NCBI RefSeq assembly: GCF_000312105.1
Contig: NZ_HE978636.1
Location: 461,642-525,641 of the forward strand
Direction: 5' to 3'
From: Aeromicrobium massiliense JC14
GTDB lineage: Bacteria > Actinomycetota > Actinomycetes > Propionibacteriales > Nocardioidaceae
Length of the DNA stretch: 64,000 nucleotides
Shown: piece after piece, positions 51,813 through 59,691 of the stretch
Layout of the letters: every line of letters begins with the position of its first letter
Numbering within the stretch: the first letter of the stretch is position 1
The notes under the pieces: generated by a model
What the model was told of the DNA's origin: nothing
Database searches by the model: none
The model's input: the letters and a program-made list of their open reading frames with translations, nothing else
Program-made: the position numbers and the translations under genes

Positions 51813-51831
51813 CCCTGAGCCTGTCGAAGGG
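51813..51831. repeat. Dispersed actinobacterial motif CCCTGAGC..GTCGAAGGG
   Basis: CCCTGAGCCTGTCGAAGGG, an imperfect palindrome that recurs in intergenic regions of many high-GC actinobacteria. Only one full copy is seen here; a partial copy CTCCCTGAGCTGGACC stands immediately upstream (about 51793). Meaning unknown. Confidence 0.5.
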
Positions 51832-51876
51832 ACGCGTGCCCGCGCCATCGGCGGGCGAGCCTTGCTCCAGGCCTGA

Positions 51877-52035
51877 GTGCAGTGCTTCCGCGACCAGCTC
51901 ACCAGCCCGCCTCGGAGCGAGCTCCGCCCTCAAAGCACGCGGGCCGCCTCAAGCGGCGGGCGGCTGGGCTCCTCGCCTTGGGTGCAGTGCTTCCGGCGCC
52001 AGCCTGACCGCTCGCCTCGGAGCGAGCTCCGCCCT
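51877..52035. repeat. Two diverged copies of a ~50-bp intergenic module
   Basis: Each module begins GTGCAGTGCTTCCG (51877-51890 and 51982-51995) and ends CGCCTCGGAGCGAGCTCCGC (within 51907-51930 and 52011-52035) with different middles. Period about 105 bp. The 51708-52191 region (484 bp) contains no gene that I can support; open frames in it simply read through the repeats. Confidence 0.7.
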
Positions 52036-52194
52036 GGTACAGACGCGAAGGGACCAGCCGCCTTGGGCGGATGGTCCCTCCGGTCTTGCTTCTTGCGTTT
52101 GCGGCGGCGCGGGCTCCGCCCTGGTACAGACACGAAGGGACCAGCCGCCTTGGGCGGATGGTCCCTCCGGTCTTGCTTCTTGCGTTTGCGGCGG
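52026..52194. repeat. 82-bp near-perfect direct repeat ending at tRNA-Ser(GCT)
   Basis: Copies 52026-52107 and 52113-52194 (87-bp period) differ at a single base (G versus A in AGAC[G/A]CGAAG). Each holds a hairpin GGGACCA-g-CCGCC-ttg-GGCGG-a-TGGTCCC. On the minus strand they lie directly downstream of tRNA-Ser(GCT), so each copy could serve as its terminator. The second copy overlaps the tRNA 3' end by 3 nt. Confidence 0.85.
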
Positions 52195-52278
52195 AGATGG
52201 CGGGATTTGAACCCGCGAGAGGTTTCAACCTCAACCCGCTTAGCAGGCGGGCGCACTAGGCCACTATGCGACATCTCC
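52192..52278 (-). tRNA. tRNA-Ser (anticodon GCT)
   Basis: 87-nt class II tRNA on the minus strand: acceptor GGAGATG/CATCTCC, anticodon arm CCCGCCTGCTAAGCGGG (anticodon GCT), long variable arm 'TTGAGGTTGAAACCTCTCG' and T-arm 'CGGGTTCAAATCCCG'. CCA not encoded. The 3' side abuts an 82-bp direct repeat. Confidence 0.96.
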
Positions 52279-52345
52279 ACGTCGCCGCGGACGGCAACCA
52301 GGTCAGGCTACTAAACCCGCCCGCCGCGCGACGAATCGGGGCCGC

Positions 52346-52801
52346 TCACTCGAGCGTGCGGTAGCCGTTCGCGCTGTTCATCCGGGCGTGGACCTCGCGG
52401 ATCAGCTCGTCCGCACGGTCCCCGACGGCGCTCAGCGCGATGTACGGCGTGCCGCCCGCCGTGAGCGTCAGCTGCAGCCGGCGCGGGCCGCCCTCGTTGG
52501 CGTACTCGACCGTCTCCACGTCGCTCCACAGCACCCGCAGCTCGCCCTGGCCGCCGCGACCGGCCCGGATGCCGCGCTCGTCGAGCCGCGCGACCACCGG
52601 CGGACGCAGCAGGACGCGCACGCCGTCGAGCACGGCCAGGACGGTGACGCCGAGCAGCGCCCAGCCGGCGATCCGCACCCAGGAGGTGTCGACACCCAGG
52701 GCGAGGACGCCGGCGAAGGCGGTGACCGCCGCGGCGATGAGGTGGAAGCCGAACGCGCGCAGCGCGTACGGGCGGGCGAGGCGGTAGGTCGTGCTGGACA
52801 C
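52346..52801 (-). CDS. Hypothetical two-span membrane protein (PH-domain-like)
   Basis: 151 residues. Two membrane helices about 13-32 and 38-60 ('LIAAAVTAFAGVLALGVDTSWV', 'GWALLGVTVLAVLDGVRVLL'), then a soluble C-terminal domain ('PVVARLDERGIRAGRGGQGELR', 'VLWSDVETVEYANEGGPRRLQLTL') with the strand pattern of bacterial PH-like (bPH/YdbT) domains. Function unknown. GTG 52801 has GAAGGA at 6 nt; the longer frame would run into tRNA-Ser(TGA). Lies between two tRNA-Ser genes on the same strand. Confidence 0.72.
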   Translation of the reverse strand: MSSTTYRLARPYALRAFGFHLIAAAVTAFAGVLALGVDTSWVRIAGWALLGVTVLAVLDGVRVLLRPPVVARLDERGIRAGRGGQGELRVLWSDVETVEYANEGGPRRLQLTLTAGGTPYIALSAVGDRADELIREVHARMNSANGYRTLE

Positions 52802-52831
52802 GCGGGTCCTTCGCTGGTCGGTGGTCGGTGG

Positions 52832-52919
52832 CAGAGGGGGCGGGATTCGAACCCGCGGCTGGCTCGTCACCAGCGACCGCTTTCAAGGCGGTTCCGATCG
52901 GCCACTCCGGCACCCCTCC
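52832..52919 (-). tRNA. tRNA-Ser (anticodon TGA)
   Basis: 88-nt class II tRNA on the minus strand: acceptor GGAGGGG pairing with CCCCTCT (one G-T at the end), anticodon arm CCGCCTTGAAAGCGG (anticodon TGA), variable arm 'TCGCTGGTGACGAGCCAGC', T-arm 'GCGGGTTCGAATCCCGC'. CCA not encoded. Confidence 0.95.
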
Positions 52920-52954
52920 TCGGCCCGAGGGCCGTGGCCAGGGTACCGGGACGC

Positions 52955-52990
52955 ACGACGGCCCCCGCCCGGCCGGGCGGGGGCCGTCGT
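52955..52990. terminator. Hairpin terminator between the phosphoesterase gene and tRNA-Ser(TGA)
   Basis: Perfect 16-bp stem ACGACGGCCCCCGCCC (52955-52970) / GGGCGGGGGCCGTCGT (52975-52990), loop GGCC, 9 bp after the minus-strand stop at 52999. Confidence 0.85.
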
Positions 52991-52998
52991 GATCGGGC

Positions 52999-55089
52999 CT
53001 AGCGGCGGACCTTCACCGTCTTGCGGGCGGACGAGTCGGCGTGGACCGTGCCGGCCGCGTCGAGCGAGACCGTGACCTTCACCTGGCCGGACGCCTTCCG
53101 CGACAGCCGCGGCAGGGTCACCCGGATCGTCCGGCCGGCCTTCACCGTCACGACCTTGGTGAGCGTCGTGCGGCCCTGCTTGACCTTGACCGTCACGGTG
53201 CCGGCCACGCTCGGGCGGACCGAGACCTTGACCGCCTTGCCGCGCTTCGCGGTGACCGAGCCGATCTTCACCGAGGACGCCCGCTGGACGACCCTGACCG
53301 CGACCGCGCGCGAGACGGTGCTCCGGGTGCCCGCGGCGACGACCACGCGGTAGCGGCGGGCGTTCTCGGCCGGCGTGACGCGCGTCAGGTCGAGCGAGGC
53401 GCTGCGCTTCCCGGCCAGGTTCGTCCACGCACCGTTGCCGGAGCGACGCTGCCACTGGTAGGTCAGCGGCTTGGCCGCGGTGGCGGACACCGTGAGGCGC
53501 ACGGTGTCGCCGGCGGTCGCGCGGACGTCCTTCGGCTGCCCGGCGATGACCGGCGCGGCGTCGGGTGCCGGGGGCTCCTCGAGCACGGGCGGCTTCACGC
53601 CGTCCTCGACCACGGCCTTCTTGCCGGCGTCGGTCTTGTGGACGGTGAAGCGGTCCCACAGGTCGCCGACCTGGTAGGGCGTGTCGAGCTTCTTGCCGCC
53701 CTTGAACCACTCCGCCGACGGGGTCACCTCGGCGATGTAGGACGAGTAGGTCAGCGTGTCCTCGGTGACGTCGACGACCTGGTAGGTCGTGAAGTCCTCA
53801 CCCTTCTGCACCTGCGTCGCGCCGTTGTTCGTCCAGACGTTCTTCTCGTCGGTCTCCAGGTCGTAGTGCTTGGCACCGGAGTTGCTGACGATGTAGACCG
53901 GCCCGGACGTCACGCCCGGCGTGCTCGTCGCGGTGGTGCTCTTGAAGCCGCGCGAGTAGACGTGGTCGTGACCCATCTGCACCAGGTCGATGTCGTGCTT
54001 CTCGAACACCGGCACCCAGTACTCGCGCAGGATCGGCTCGTCGCGGCCCTCCGAGCCCGAGTACACGGGCTGGTGGAAGGTGACGACGTTCCACTTCGAG
54101 GGGCTCTCGGTCAGCACGTGGTCCAGCCACGCGGCCTGGTACTGCGTCCACAGCGCCGAGACCTTCGTGCTGGGACAGTCCGCCGCCGCGCACGCGGGCA
54201 GCGCGTCGGGCGTCAGGAAGGTGGTGTCGCGCGTCGCGTTCACGGTGATGAAGCGGACGCCCTGGTAGTCGGAGAAGTAGACCGTCTCGGCGGCGAACTC
54301 GCTCCAGTGGTCGAAGTACGCGCGGTACTGCTGCGCCACCTCGGAGTCGCCCTCGGCGAGCTTCGCCATCTCGCCGATGGTCGAGTCGCCCGGGTTGTTG
54401 GCCGGGTACTCGAAGTGGGCCTTCCACGCGGTCATCAGCTTGTCGCCGGAGTACTCGTGGTTGCCGGGCGCGGCGAAGACGTTCGTGGTCGCGGCGGGCG
54501 TCTTCATGCCCTTGAACCAGTTCTGCCACTGCACGTCGTTGCCGGCGTTGTCGATCAGGTCGCCGGCGTGCACCGAGCCGATCGAGTCGGGCGCCTTGGC
54601 CTGGGCCTGGCGCACGACCTCGGGCCAGGTGGTGTCCAGGCCGATCTGGGCGTCGCCGTAGTAGACGTACGAGAACTCCTTCTCGTCCGGGTCGGCGGTG
54701 CCGAAGGTGGCCCAGTCGCTCCAGGCGCCGTCGGTCGCGACGCGGTAGGTGTAGTCGGTGCCCGGCTTCAGGCCCGAGACCACGGTCGAGAAGTGCGGGA
54801 AGTCGTTGCTGATGCTCTTGGGCTGCAGGTAGGCCTTCACGACGCGGACCGAGCCACCGGCGGCCGGCTTGATCTCGACCTTCGCGGTCGCGTCGTCGTT
54901 CTCGGCCCCCTGGAAGGTGATGGCCTGGCTCGTCTCGGGCGTCTCGGTGGGCGTCAGGATCACGCGGGTCGGCTGGAGCGGGTCGTCGGCCATGGCCCCG
55001 GACGGCAGCGTCAGGATCCCCCCGGCCAGCACGGCGGCCAGACCGGCGACGGCCGGCCTGCGGGCACCGCGCAGCATGCGGACGTTCAA
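52999..55089 (-). CDS. Secreted metallophosphoesterase (purple acid phosphatase-like) with Ig-like C-terminus
   Basis: 696-residue exported phosphohydrolase. Signal peptide about 1-34. FN3-like domain about 40-145. Calcineurin-type phosphoesterase about 150-470 with metal motifs 'YVYYGDAQ', 'SVHAGDLIDN', 'APGNHEYSGD', 'VVTFHQPVY' and 'QMGHDHVYSRG'. An I-set Ig domain about 520-610 ('PLTYQWQRRSGNGAWTNLAG') and a terminal beta domain end in a Lys/Arg-rich tail. Likely releases phosphate from organophosphates outside the cell. TTG 55089 is favoured (AAGGA, 6-nt spacing); ATG 55077 would leave the RBS too far. Confidence 0.9.
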   Translation of the reverse strand: MNVRMLRGARRPAVAGLAAVLAGGILTLPSGAMADDPLQPTRVILTPTETPETSQAITFQGAENDDATAKVEIKPAAGGSVRVVKAYLQPKSISNDFPHFSTVVSGLKPGTDYTYRVATDGAWSDWATFGTADPDEKEFSYVYYGDAQIGLDTTWPEVVRQAQAKAPDSIGSVHAGDLIDNAGNDVQWQNWFKGMKTPAATTNVFAAPGNHEYSGDKLMTAWKAHFEYPANNPGDSTIGEMAKLAEGDSEVAQQYRAYFDHWSEFAAETVYFSDYQGVRFITVNATRDTTFLTPDALPACAAADCPSTKVSALWTQYQAAWLDHVLTESPSKWNVVTFHQPVYSGSEGRDEPILREYWVPVFEKHDIDLVQMGHDHVYSRGFKSTTATSTPGVTSGPVYIVSNSGAKHYDLETDEKNVWTNNGATQVQKGEDFTTYQVVDVTEDTLTYSSYIAEVTPSAEWFKGGKKLDTPYQVGDLWDRFTVHKTDAGKKAVVEDGVKPPVLEEPPAPDAAPVIAGQPKDVRATAGDTVRLTVSATAAKPLTYQWQRRSGNGAWTNLAGKRSASLDLTRVTPAENARRYRVVVAAGTRSTVSRAVAVRVVQRASSVKIGSVTAKRGKAVKVSVRPSVAGTVTVKVKQGRTTLTKVVTVKAGRTIRVTLPRLSRKASGQVKVTVSLDAAGTVHADSSARKTVKVRR

Positions 55090-55107
55090 TGTCGTTCCTT
55101 CCTCGCA

Positions 55108-55133
55108 GTCGTGGCGGCGATGGCCGCCACGAC
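55108..55133 (-). terminator. Hairpin between the membrane-protein gene and the phosphoesterase gene
   Basis: Perfect 11-bp stem, arms 55108-55118 and 55123-55133 (GTCGTGGCGGC / GCCGCCACGAC), loop GATG. It ends transcription of the upstream minus-strand gene or forms a 5'-UTR structure of the phosphoesterase mRNA. Confidence 0.5.
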
Positions 55134-55231
55134 GACTCAAGCGAGGCGGGGTGACCGCACGCCCGTCGGGCGAGGAGGTGGAGGTGAACAGCGTCCCAAC
55201 ACTCCACCGGAGGGCTCGGCGAGGACTGGGC

Positions 55232-56284
55232 TCAGCGCAGCGGGTCGTGCCGCGGCGGCTCGACGCGCGAGGGACGCTCGATGGCGCGGTTGCGGCGGGC
55301 CGAGCGGTCGCGCATGGCGATGCGGCGGGCGATGAGGCCGACGGCAAGGCCCAGCACGATCGAGTAGAGCGTGGAGAGGCCGACGTAGCTCGGGTAGGCG
55401 TTGGGGTCGACCAGCGAGGTGGTCATGACGCCCGTGCCGATCACGGCGAAGACGAGGATCCACCAGCCCTCGCGGTGGCGCGAGCGCACCGACGTGCCGA
55501 CCACCAGGGCGGGCAGGCCGATGAGCACCTCCACCGGCCGGGGCACGCCGCCGACCGTCTCGCGCAGCCAGGTGACCGTGGACGTGAACGCGTCCACCAC
55601 CGTCTCCGAGCCGTGCGTGCGCACGAAGGAGCTGTAGGCGAGCAGGACGATCAGCAGCACGGCGACACCCACGAGCACGGTGACGCCCTGACGGCTCATC
55701 CCGTGCAGGCCGGCGCCGAGGCTCCACACGACGGCGATCGCGAGCGCCAGCGAGGTGCCGAGCACGAGCAGGTTGAAGCGTTGGTACCCGACCGGGGCGT
55801 TCCAGGCGGCCACACCGACGGTGCCGGACAGGGCCACGGCGATCGCGACGGAGTACTCGCGCACCACCTGCCCGAGGGTGCGGGCCGGACGCGTCAGCAG
55901 CACCGACGCCACCGTGGCGACGACCGCCGTCACGCCGGCCGCCGCGGTGATGGTCACGTTGCGCTCCATCACCACCGCCGCCAGGGCCAGCAGTCCGGCG
56001 AGACTGACCCAGATGCGCAGGTAGCCGCCGACCCGGTGCGTGAGCATCGTCGCCAGCACCACCAGCAGGACGCCGGCCGCCGGCCGCTCGACCCACGCGG
56101 GAGCGCCGACCGCGACGACGGATGTGGCCGCCAGCGCCGTCGACGCCAGCCACAGGACGATGACGACGACGCGGGCCCAGCGGCCCAGCTCGGGCCGCAG
56201 GCGCGGCTGACGGGTGGGCAGGTCGTAGGCGGGGGTCGCGGGCGCGTCGAGCCGACGACGCCCGCCCTGGGCGGTTGCGCTCAC
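55232..56284 (-). CDS. Hypothetical polytopic membrane protein
   Basis: 350 residues with about ten predicted membrane helices and charged N- and C-termini ('MRDRSARRNRAIERPSR' near the end). No catalytic motif or family recognised; short conserved-looking loops include 'WNAPVGYQRFNLLVLG' and 'DPNAYPSYVGLSTLYS'. Such proteins in envelope gene neighbourhoods are often polymer ligases or transporters, but nothing here proves it. GTG 56284 has GGAGGTCC at 7 nt. Confidence 0.75.
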   Translation of the reverse strand: MSATAQGGRRRLDAPATPAYDLPTRQPRLRPELGRWARVVVIVLWLASTALAATSVVAVGAPAWVERPAAGVLLVVLATMLTHRVGGYLRIWVSLAGLLALAAVVMERNVTITAAAGVTAVVATVASVLLTRPARTLGQVVREYSVAIAVALSGTVGVAAWNAPVGYQRFNLLVLGTSLALAIAVVWSLGAGLHGMSRQGVTVLVGVAVLLIVLLAYSSFVRTHGSETVVDAFTSTVTWLRETVGGVPRPVEVLIGLPALVVGTSVRSRHREGWWILVFAVIGTGVMTTSLVDPNAYPSYVGLSTLYSIVLGLAVGLIARRIAMRDRSARRNRAIERPSRVEPPRHDPLR

Positions 56285-56382
56285 GGGCGGACCTCCGTGA
56301 TGAAGGACGTACGGTACGGACGCCCGCCCGCGAGGGCCCGGACGGTTCGCTCGCTGCGCTCGCTCACCGGCGGACCTCCGTG
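56281..56382. repeat. 19-bp direct repeat carrying two gene starts/ends
   Basis: TCACGGGCGGACCTCCGTG (56281-56299) and TCACCGGCGGACCTCCGTG (56364-56382) differ at one base. The first contains the GTG start and RBS of the membrane gene, the second the last codons and stop of the nitrilase gene. The 79 bp between (56285-56363) contain no gene and look like a duplication product. Confidence 0.6.
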
Positions 56383-57158
56383 CGGCCCATGCGCCGGTTG
56401 GCCAGGGACGGGTTGGTGGCCCGCACCTCGCGCAGAGCCTCGGGGTCGAGGTCGGCGGTCAGCACCGCGGGCTCGTCACCGGCCTCGGCCAGCACCGCAC
56501 CGGACGCGTCGAGCACCATCGAGTGCCCGGTGTAGCCGCGTCCGCACTGGGCCGCGGCGACGACGCCGACGGTGTTCTCGATCGCGCGGGCGGCGAGCAG
56601 GGTGCGCCAGTGCTCGAGCTTGCGGTCGCCGGCGAGCCACGCGGCCGGGACGGCCAGCGCCTCGGCGCCGCGGTCGACCAGGGCCCGCGCGAGCTCGGGG
56701 AAGCGCAGGTCGTAGCAGGTCATGAGCCCCAGCAGCTCGTCGCCGACCGGCACCGTGACGGGCTCCAGGTCACCGGCCGCGAGCCGCTCGGACTCGCGGT
56801 AGCCGAAGGAGTCGTAGAGGTGGATCTTGCGGTACGTCGCGACCAGGTCGCCGTCCGGCCCGGCGGCCACCAGCGTGTTGAACGGCAGGTCGTCCGTCGC
56901 CTCGAACATGCCGGCGACGACCGTCGTGCCGAGCCGGCGCGCGTGGGTCAGGAGCAGGTCGACGAAGGGGCCGTCGAGCGGCTCGGCGAGCGGCCGCAGG
57001 TCGGTGTCCTGGCGGCCGAAGTCGGCCATCGTCGCCTCCGGCAGGAGCACCACGTCGGGACGCTGCGCGGGGTCGACGGTGCCGAGCACCCGCTCGACGG
57101 CCGCACGGTTCGCGGCGGCGTCGAGGGACGCGGAGAGCTGGACGACGACAGGACGCAC
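56364..57158 (-). CDS. Carbon-nitrogen hydrolase (nitrilase superfamily)
   Basis: 264-residue amidase/nitrilase-fold hydrolase with the complete triad E40 ('LLPEATM'), K110 ('TYRKIHLYD') and C148 ('LMTCYDLRFPE'). 'SERLAAGDLEPVTV' and 'NTVGVVAAAQCG' are typical of the omega-amidase/deaminated-glutathione amidase branch, which repairs damaged metabolites; this is inferred. GTG 57158 starts the conserved N-terminal strand ('RPVVVQLSAS'). Confidence 0.9.
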   Translation of the reverse strand: MRPVVVQLSASLDAAANRAAVERVLGTVDPAQRPDVVLLPEATMADFGRQDTDLRPLAEPLDGPFVDLLLTHARRLGTTVVAGMFEATDDLPFNTLVAAGPDGDLVATYRKIHLYDSFGYRESERLAAGDLEPVTVPVGDELLGLMTCYDLRFPELARALVDRGAEALAVPAAWLAGDRKLEHWRTLLAARAIENTVGVVAAAQCGRGYTGHSMVLDASGAVLAEAGDEPAVLTADLDPEALREVRATNPSLANRRMGRTEVRR

Positions 57159-57206
57159 CCGTCGATTCTGGCAGGTACGACCCAGCCCTGCGACGTCCCG
57201 TGCGGA

Positions 57207-58166
57207 TCAGGCCGCGTCGCGGCGTGCCTCCCAGCGGCCGACACCCACCATCACCAGGGCGGCCAGCGCCCACCCGGCGAGGATGTCGATCACGTAGTGC
57301 TCGGCGTAGTAGACGAGCGCGAGCGCCATGACGAGCGGGTAGAGCAGCACCGTCCAGCGCCACGGACTGCTCAGCCGGTGGACCGTCCACAGCGCGACGA
57401 GCATCGCGATGCCTCCGTGCAGCGACGGCATCGCCGCGACGGGGTTGCCGACCGAGGCGAGCACGACGTGGAAGCCGCCCAGGCCGACGTCCTCCCAGCC
57501 GCGGCCGGTCAGCCGCGGGAGGCTCTCGGCGATGTAGCCCTCCTTCGACGCCAGCCACGGCGGGGCCATCGGGTACAGGACGTAGACGACCAGGCCGGCC
57601 AGGTTCATCGTCAGGTAGCGGGTGAGCCAGGCGACCCAGTCCGCCCGGTTGCGCACCCACAGCACGAGCGCCAGGCCGAGCCCGACGACGAAGTGGCTGT
57701 AGTAGACGGTCGTGAGCAGCACGTCGTACCACGACGGCGCGAAGGAGCGCAGGCACGGATCGCCGCACAGGGCGTCCTGCAGGTACTGGGTCGGCAGCTC
57801 GTTCCCGCCGGTGAGCCAGCGGTCGACGTGGATCGGCATCGTCCAGTGCACGGGGACGCCGATCAGCTCGTCGCTCAGCCCCCGGCTGTAGAGGTAGGCC
57901 ACGAGCACGGCGAAGGCCGGCCACCAGTCCTTCACGAACGCGAGGTGGACGCGCGCCGGCGCGCCGAAGCGCCAGGCGATCACGGCCAGCCACATCCAGG
58001 CGAACATCTGGAACGGGTCGGTCGGCACGCCGACGGTGACGATCCAGGCTCCGAGCGCGAGCGCGTAGACGGCGACCGCGAGCGGCCACCAGCGCGAGCG
58101 CGGAGCCCGTTGGACGACGCCCGCCGGGGTCTCGTCCGCCTCGCGGCCCGGCCGCTGGTCGGTCAT
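57207..58166 (-). CDS. PAP2-type phosphatase / inositol-phosphotransferase-like membrane protein
   Basis: 319 residues, about seven membrane helices. C2-like motif 'NPVAAMPSLHGGIAMLVALW' (Ser-Leu-His) and C3-like 'YYAEHYVIDILAGWALA' (His...Asp) identify the PAP2_3 group related to Aur1/inositol-phosphorylceramide synthase and to actinobacterial phospholipid-processing enzymes. It acts on a lipid phosphate in the membrane; exact substrate unknown. ATG 58166 overlaps the upstream glycosyltransferase stop by four bases (58163-58166). Confidence 0.87.
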   Translation of the reverse strand: MTDQRPGREADETPAGVVQRAPRSRWWPLAVAVYALALGAWIVTVGVPTDPFQMFAWMWLAVIAWRFGAPARVHLAFVKDWWPAFAVLVAYLYSRGLSDELIGVPVHWTMPIHVDRWLTGGNELPTQYLQDALCGDPCLRSFAPSWYDVLLTTVYYSHFVVGLGLALVLWVRNRADWVAWLTRYLTMNLAGLVVYVLYPMAPPWLASKEGYIAESLPRLTGRGWEDVGLGGFHVVLASVGNPVAAMPSLHGGIAMLVALWTVHRLSSPWRWTVLLYPLVMALALVYYAEHYVIDILAGWALAALVMVGVGRWEARRDAA

Positions 58167-59653
58167 CGGCAGGCCTTCGCGTCCGGGGCGGCCCGGTCGA
58201 CGCGCCGGTCGAGCCACAGCTCGCGTCCGCACACCGAGCCGACCGGGCGGTAGCGGCGCTCGACGACGGCCTCGAGCCGGGTCGCGTCCACGCCCCAGTC
58301 GTCGAAGCCGCTCCAGTCGACGAGCCACGTGGGGGCGTCGGCGCCCTCGAGCGTGTCGGCCAGCTGGTCGAGGTCGGGGTCGAGGGCCCGCACCGGCAGG
58401 CTCCACAGATAGGGGTAGGGGCTCTCCATGCCGGCGCTGAGCAGCACGTTCGGCTGCCCGTAGGCGACGACGGCCGTGTCGCCCGCGTGCGCGACGCTCT
58501 CCAGGGCGCGGCCGACGACCTGGGCCTCCAGGCCGTCCCGGTCCGGCGCGACCACCGCGTGGACGACGGTCACGCAGGTCGCCAGCACGAGCGCGCCGGC
58601 CGCGGCGCGACGCCAGGCCTGCGGGACGGCGACGGCGGCGAGTCCCGCGCCGAGGGCCGCGGTCGGGACGAGCGCGATCAGGTAGTGCGCCCAGTAGCTG
58701 CCGCCGAACAGCGCCACCGAGGTGGCGGCGAGCAGCGCGGCGGCCACGCCGAGCACGACCGGGTCGCGGCGGCGGGCGCCCAGCACCAGCGTCGCCACGG
58801 TCAGCACCGACAAGCCGCTCACCAGCCAGGTGGCCACGAGCACGACCAGCCGCTCGCCCGTCGCGTCCGAGGCGGACGTCCGGATGGTCTCCCCCGCCTC
58901 GACCCGGAACCAGACGACAGCGTCGAACAGCGCCGTCGGACCGGCGCCGCGGGCCGCGGCCAGGGCGAGCAGCACGGCCAGCGTCAGCACCACGCCGCCG
59001 GTCACCCCAGCGGCCACGACGACCAGCTCGCGACGCGGACGGCGTCCCCGCCAGGCGAGCGTGGCCAGCGCGACGACGACGAACACGGCCGCGTCGACGG
59101 TCGACTGCTTCACCGCGACGGCCAGGGTCGCCAGGGCCCCGGCCAGCGCGGCCAGCCACCAGCGTCCGCCCCGGCGGACGACGAGCACGGTGGCCAGCAC
59201 GGCACCGGCGGCGAACGGGGCCGCGAGGATCTCGCCGTTCACCCGCACGGTGCCCAGCCACGGCTGGGCGGTGAGCAGGGCGGCGGCGCCGGCCGCCCAG
59301 GCCGCCGCGCGGGGCCCGGCGGCCACGTGGGCCGCAGCCCCGACGAGCACGACGACGGCGGCCGCGGCCACGCAGCCGAGCAGGCGGAGGGTCGTGAGGT
59401 CGCCCGCCGCCTCGTAGATCCAGACGAGCAGGGGCGGGCGGTCCACCCAGTAGCGGCCGTAGAGCTGGTCGCCGTCGCTCCAGCCGGCACCGACCATCAG
59501 GTAACCGGCCTCGTCGCGGCCGGGCCGGGCGCCCAGGAACGGGAGCCGCAGCAGCACGGCGAGCAGCGCGAGCAGGCCGACGGCCAGGGCGGCGTTCGGG
59601 CCCGGTGACGTGAGGGTCCTGCCCGGACGGGGGGCGGGGGGCGTGGACGTCAC
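58163..59653 (-). CDS. Glycosyltransferase family 39-like (ArnT/PMT-type) membrane protein
   Basis: 496-residue polytopic protein with about 10-11 membrane helices. The first extracytoplasmic loop shows the DE motif of C-type, polyprenyl-phosphate-sugar-using transferases ('GRDEAGYLMVGAGWSDGDQLYGRYWVDRPPLLVWIY'). The C-terminal soluble part (about 370-496) contains 'WLVDWSGFDDWGVD'. It probably transfers a sugar to an envelope acceptor. GTG 59653 lies exactly 6 nt after TAGGTT (59665-59660), leaderless. Coupled to the PAP2 gene downstream. Confidence 0.82.
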   Translation of the reverse strand: MTSTPPAPRPGRTLTSPGPNAALAVGLLALLAVLLRLPFLGARPGRDEAGYLMVGAGWSDGDQLYGRYWVDRPPLLVWIYEAAGDLTTLRLLGCVAAAAVVVLVGAAAHVAAGPRAAAWAAGAAALLTAQPWLGTVRVNGEILAAPFAAGAVLATVLVVRRGGRWWLAALAGALATLAVAVKQSTVDAAVFVVVALATLAWRGRRPRRELVVVAAGVTGGVVLTLAVLLALAAARGAGPTALFDAVVWFRVEAGETIRTSASDATGERLVVLVATWLVSGLSVLTVATLVLGARRRDPVVLGVAAALLAATSVALFGGSYWAHYLIALVPTAALGAGLAAVAVPQAWRRAAAGALVLATCVTVVHAVVAPDRDGLEAQVVGRALESVAHAGDTAVVAYGQPNVLLSAGMESPYPYLWSLPVRALDPDLDQLADTLEGADAPTWLVDWSGFDDWGVDATRLEAVVERRYRPVGSVCGRELWLDRRVDRAAPDAKACR

Positions 59654-59691
59654 CCCCAGAACCTATCGCCCGTCACCCGTACGGTGGAGGC
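59654..59691. promoter_or_regulatory. Back-to-back leaderless promoters
   Basis: Only 38 bp separate two divergent start codons. Minus strand: TAGGTT (59665-59660), 6 nt, GTG 59653. Plus strand: TACGGT (59680-59685), 6 nt, ATG 59692. The polymerase sites must overlap. Confidence 0.6.

Noticed and set aside
52026-52194. CRISPR-like direct repeats
   Set aside because: Only two long copies (82 bp) with a 5-bp gap, no spacers, no cas genes.
51836-52210. A 124-codon plus-strand frame across the repeat region
   Set aside because: It just translates the direct repeats twice, has no RBS and runs into the tRNA gene.
52192-52278. tRNA-Ser as an attachment site of an integrated element
   Set aside because: No integrase, no second copy of the tRNA 3' end within the window, and ordinary genes on both sides.
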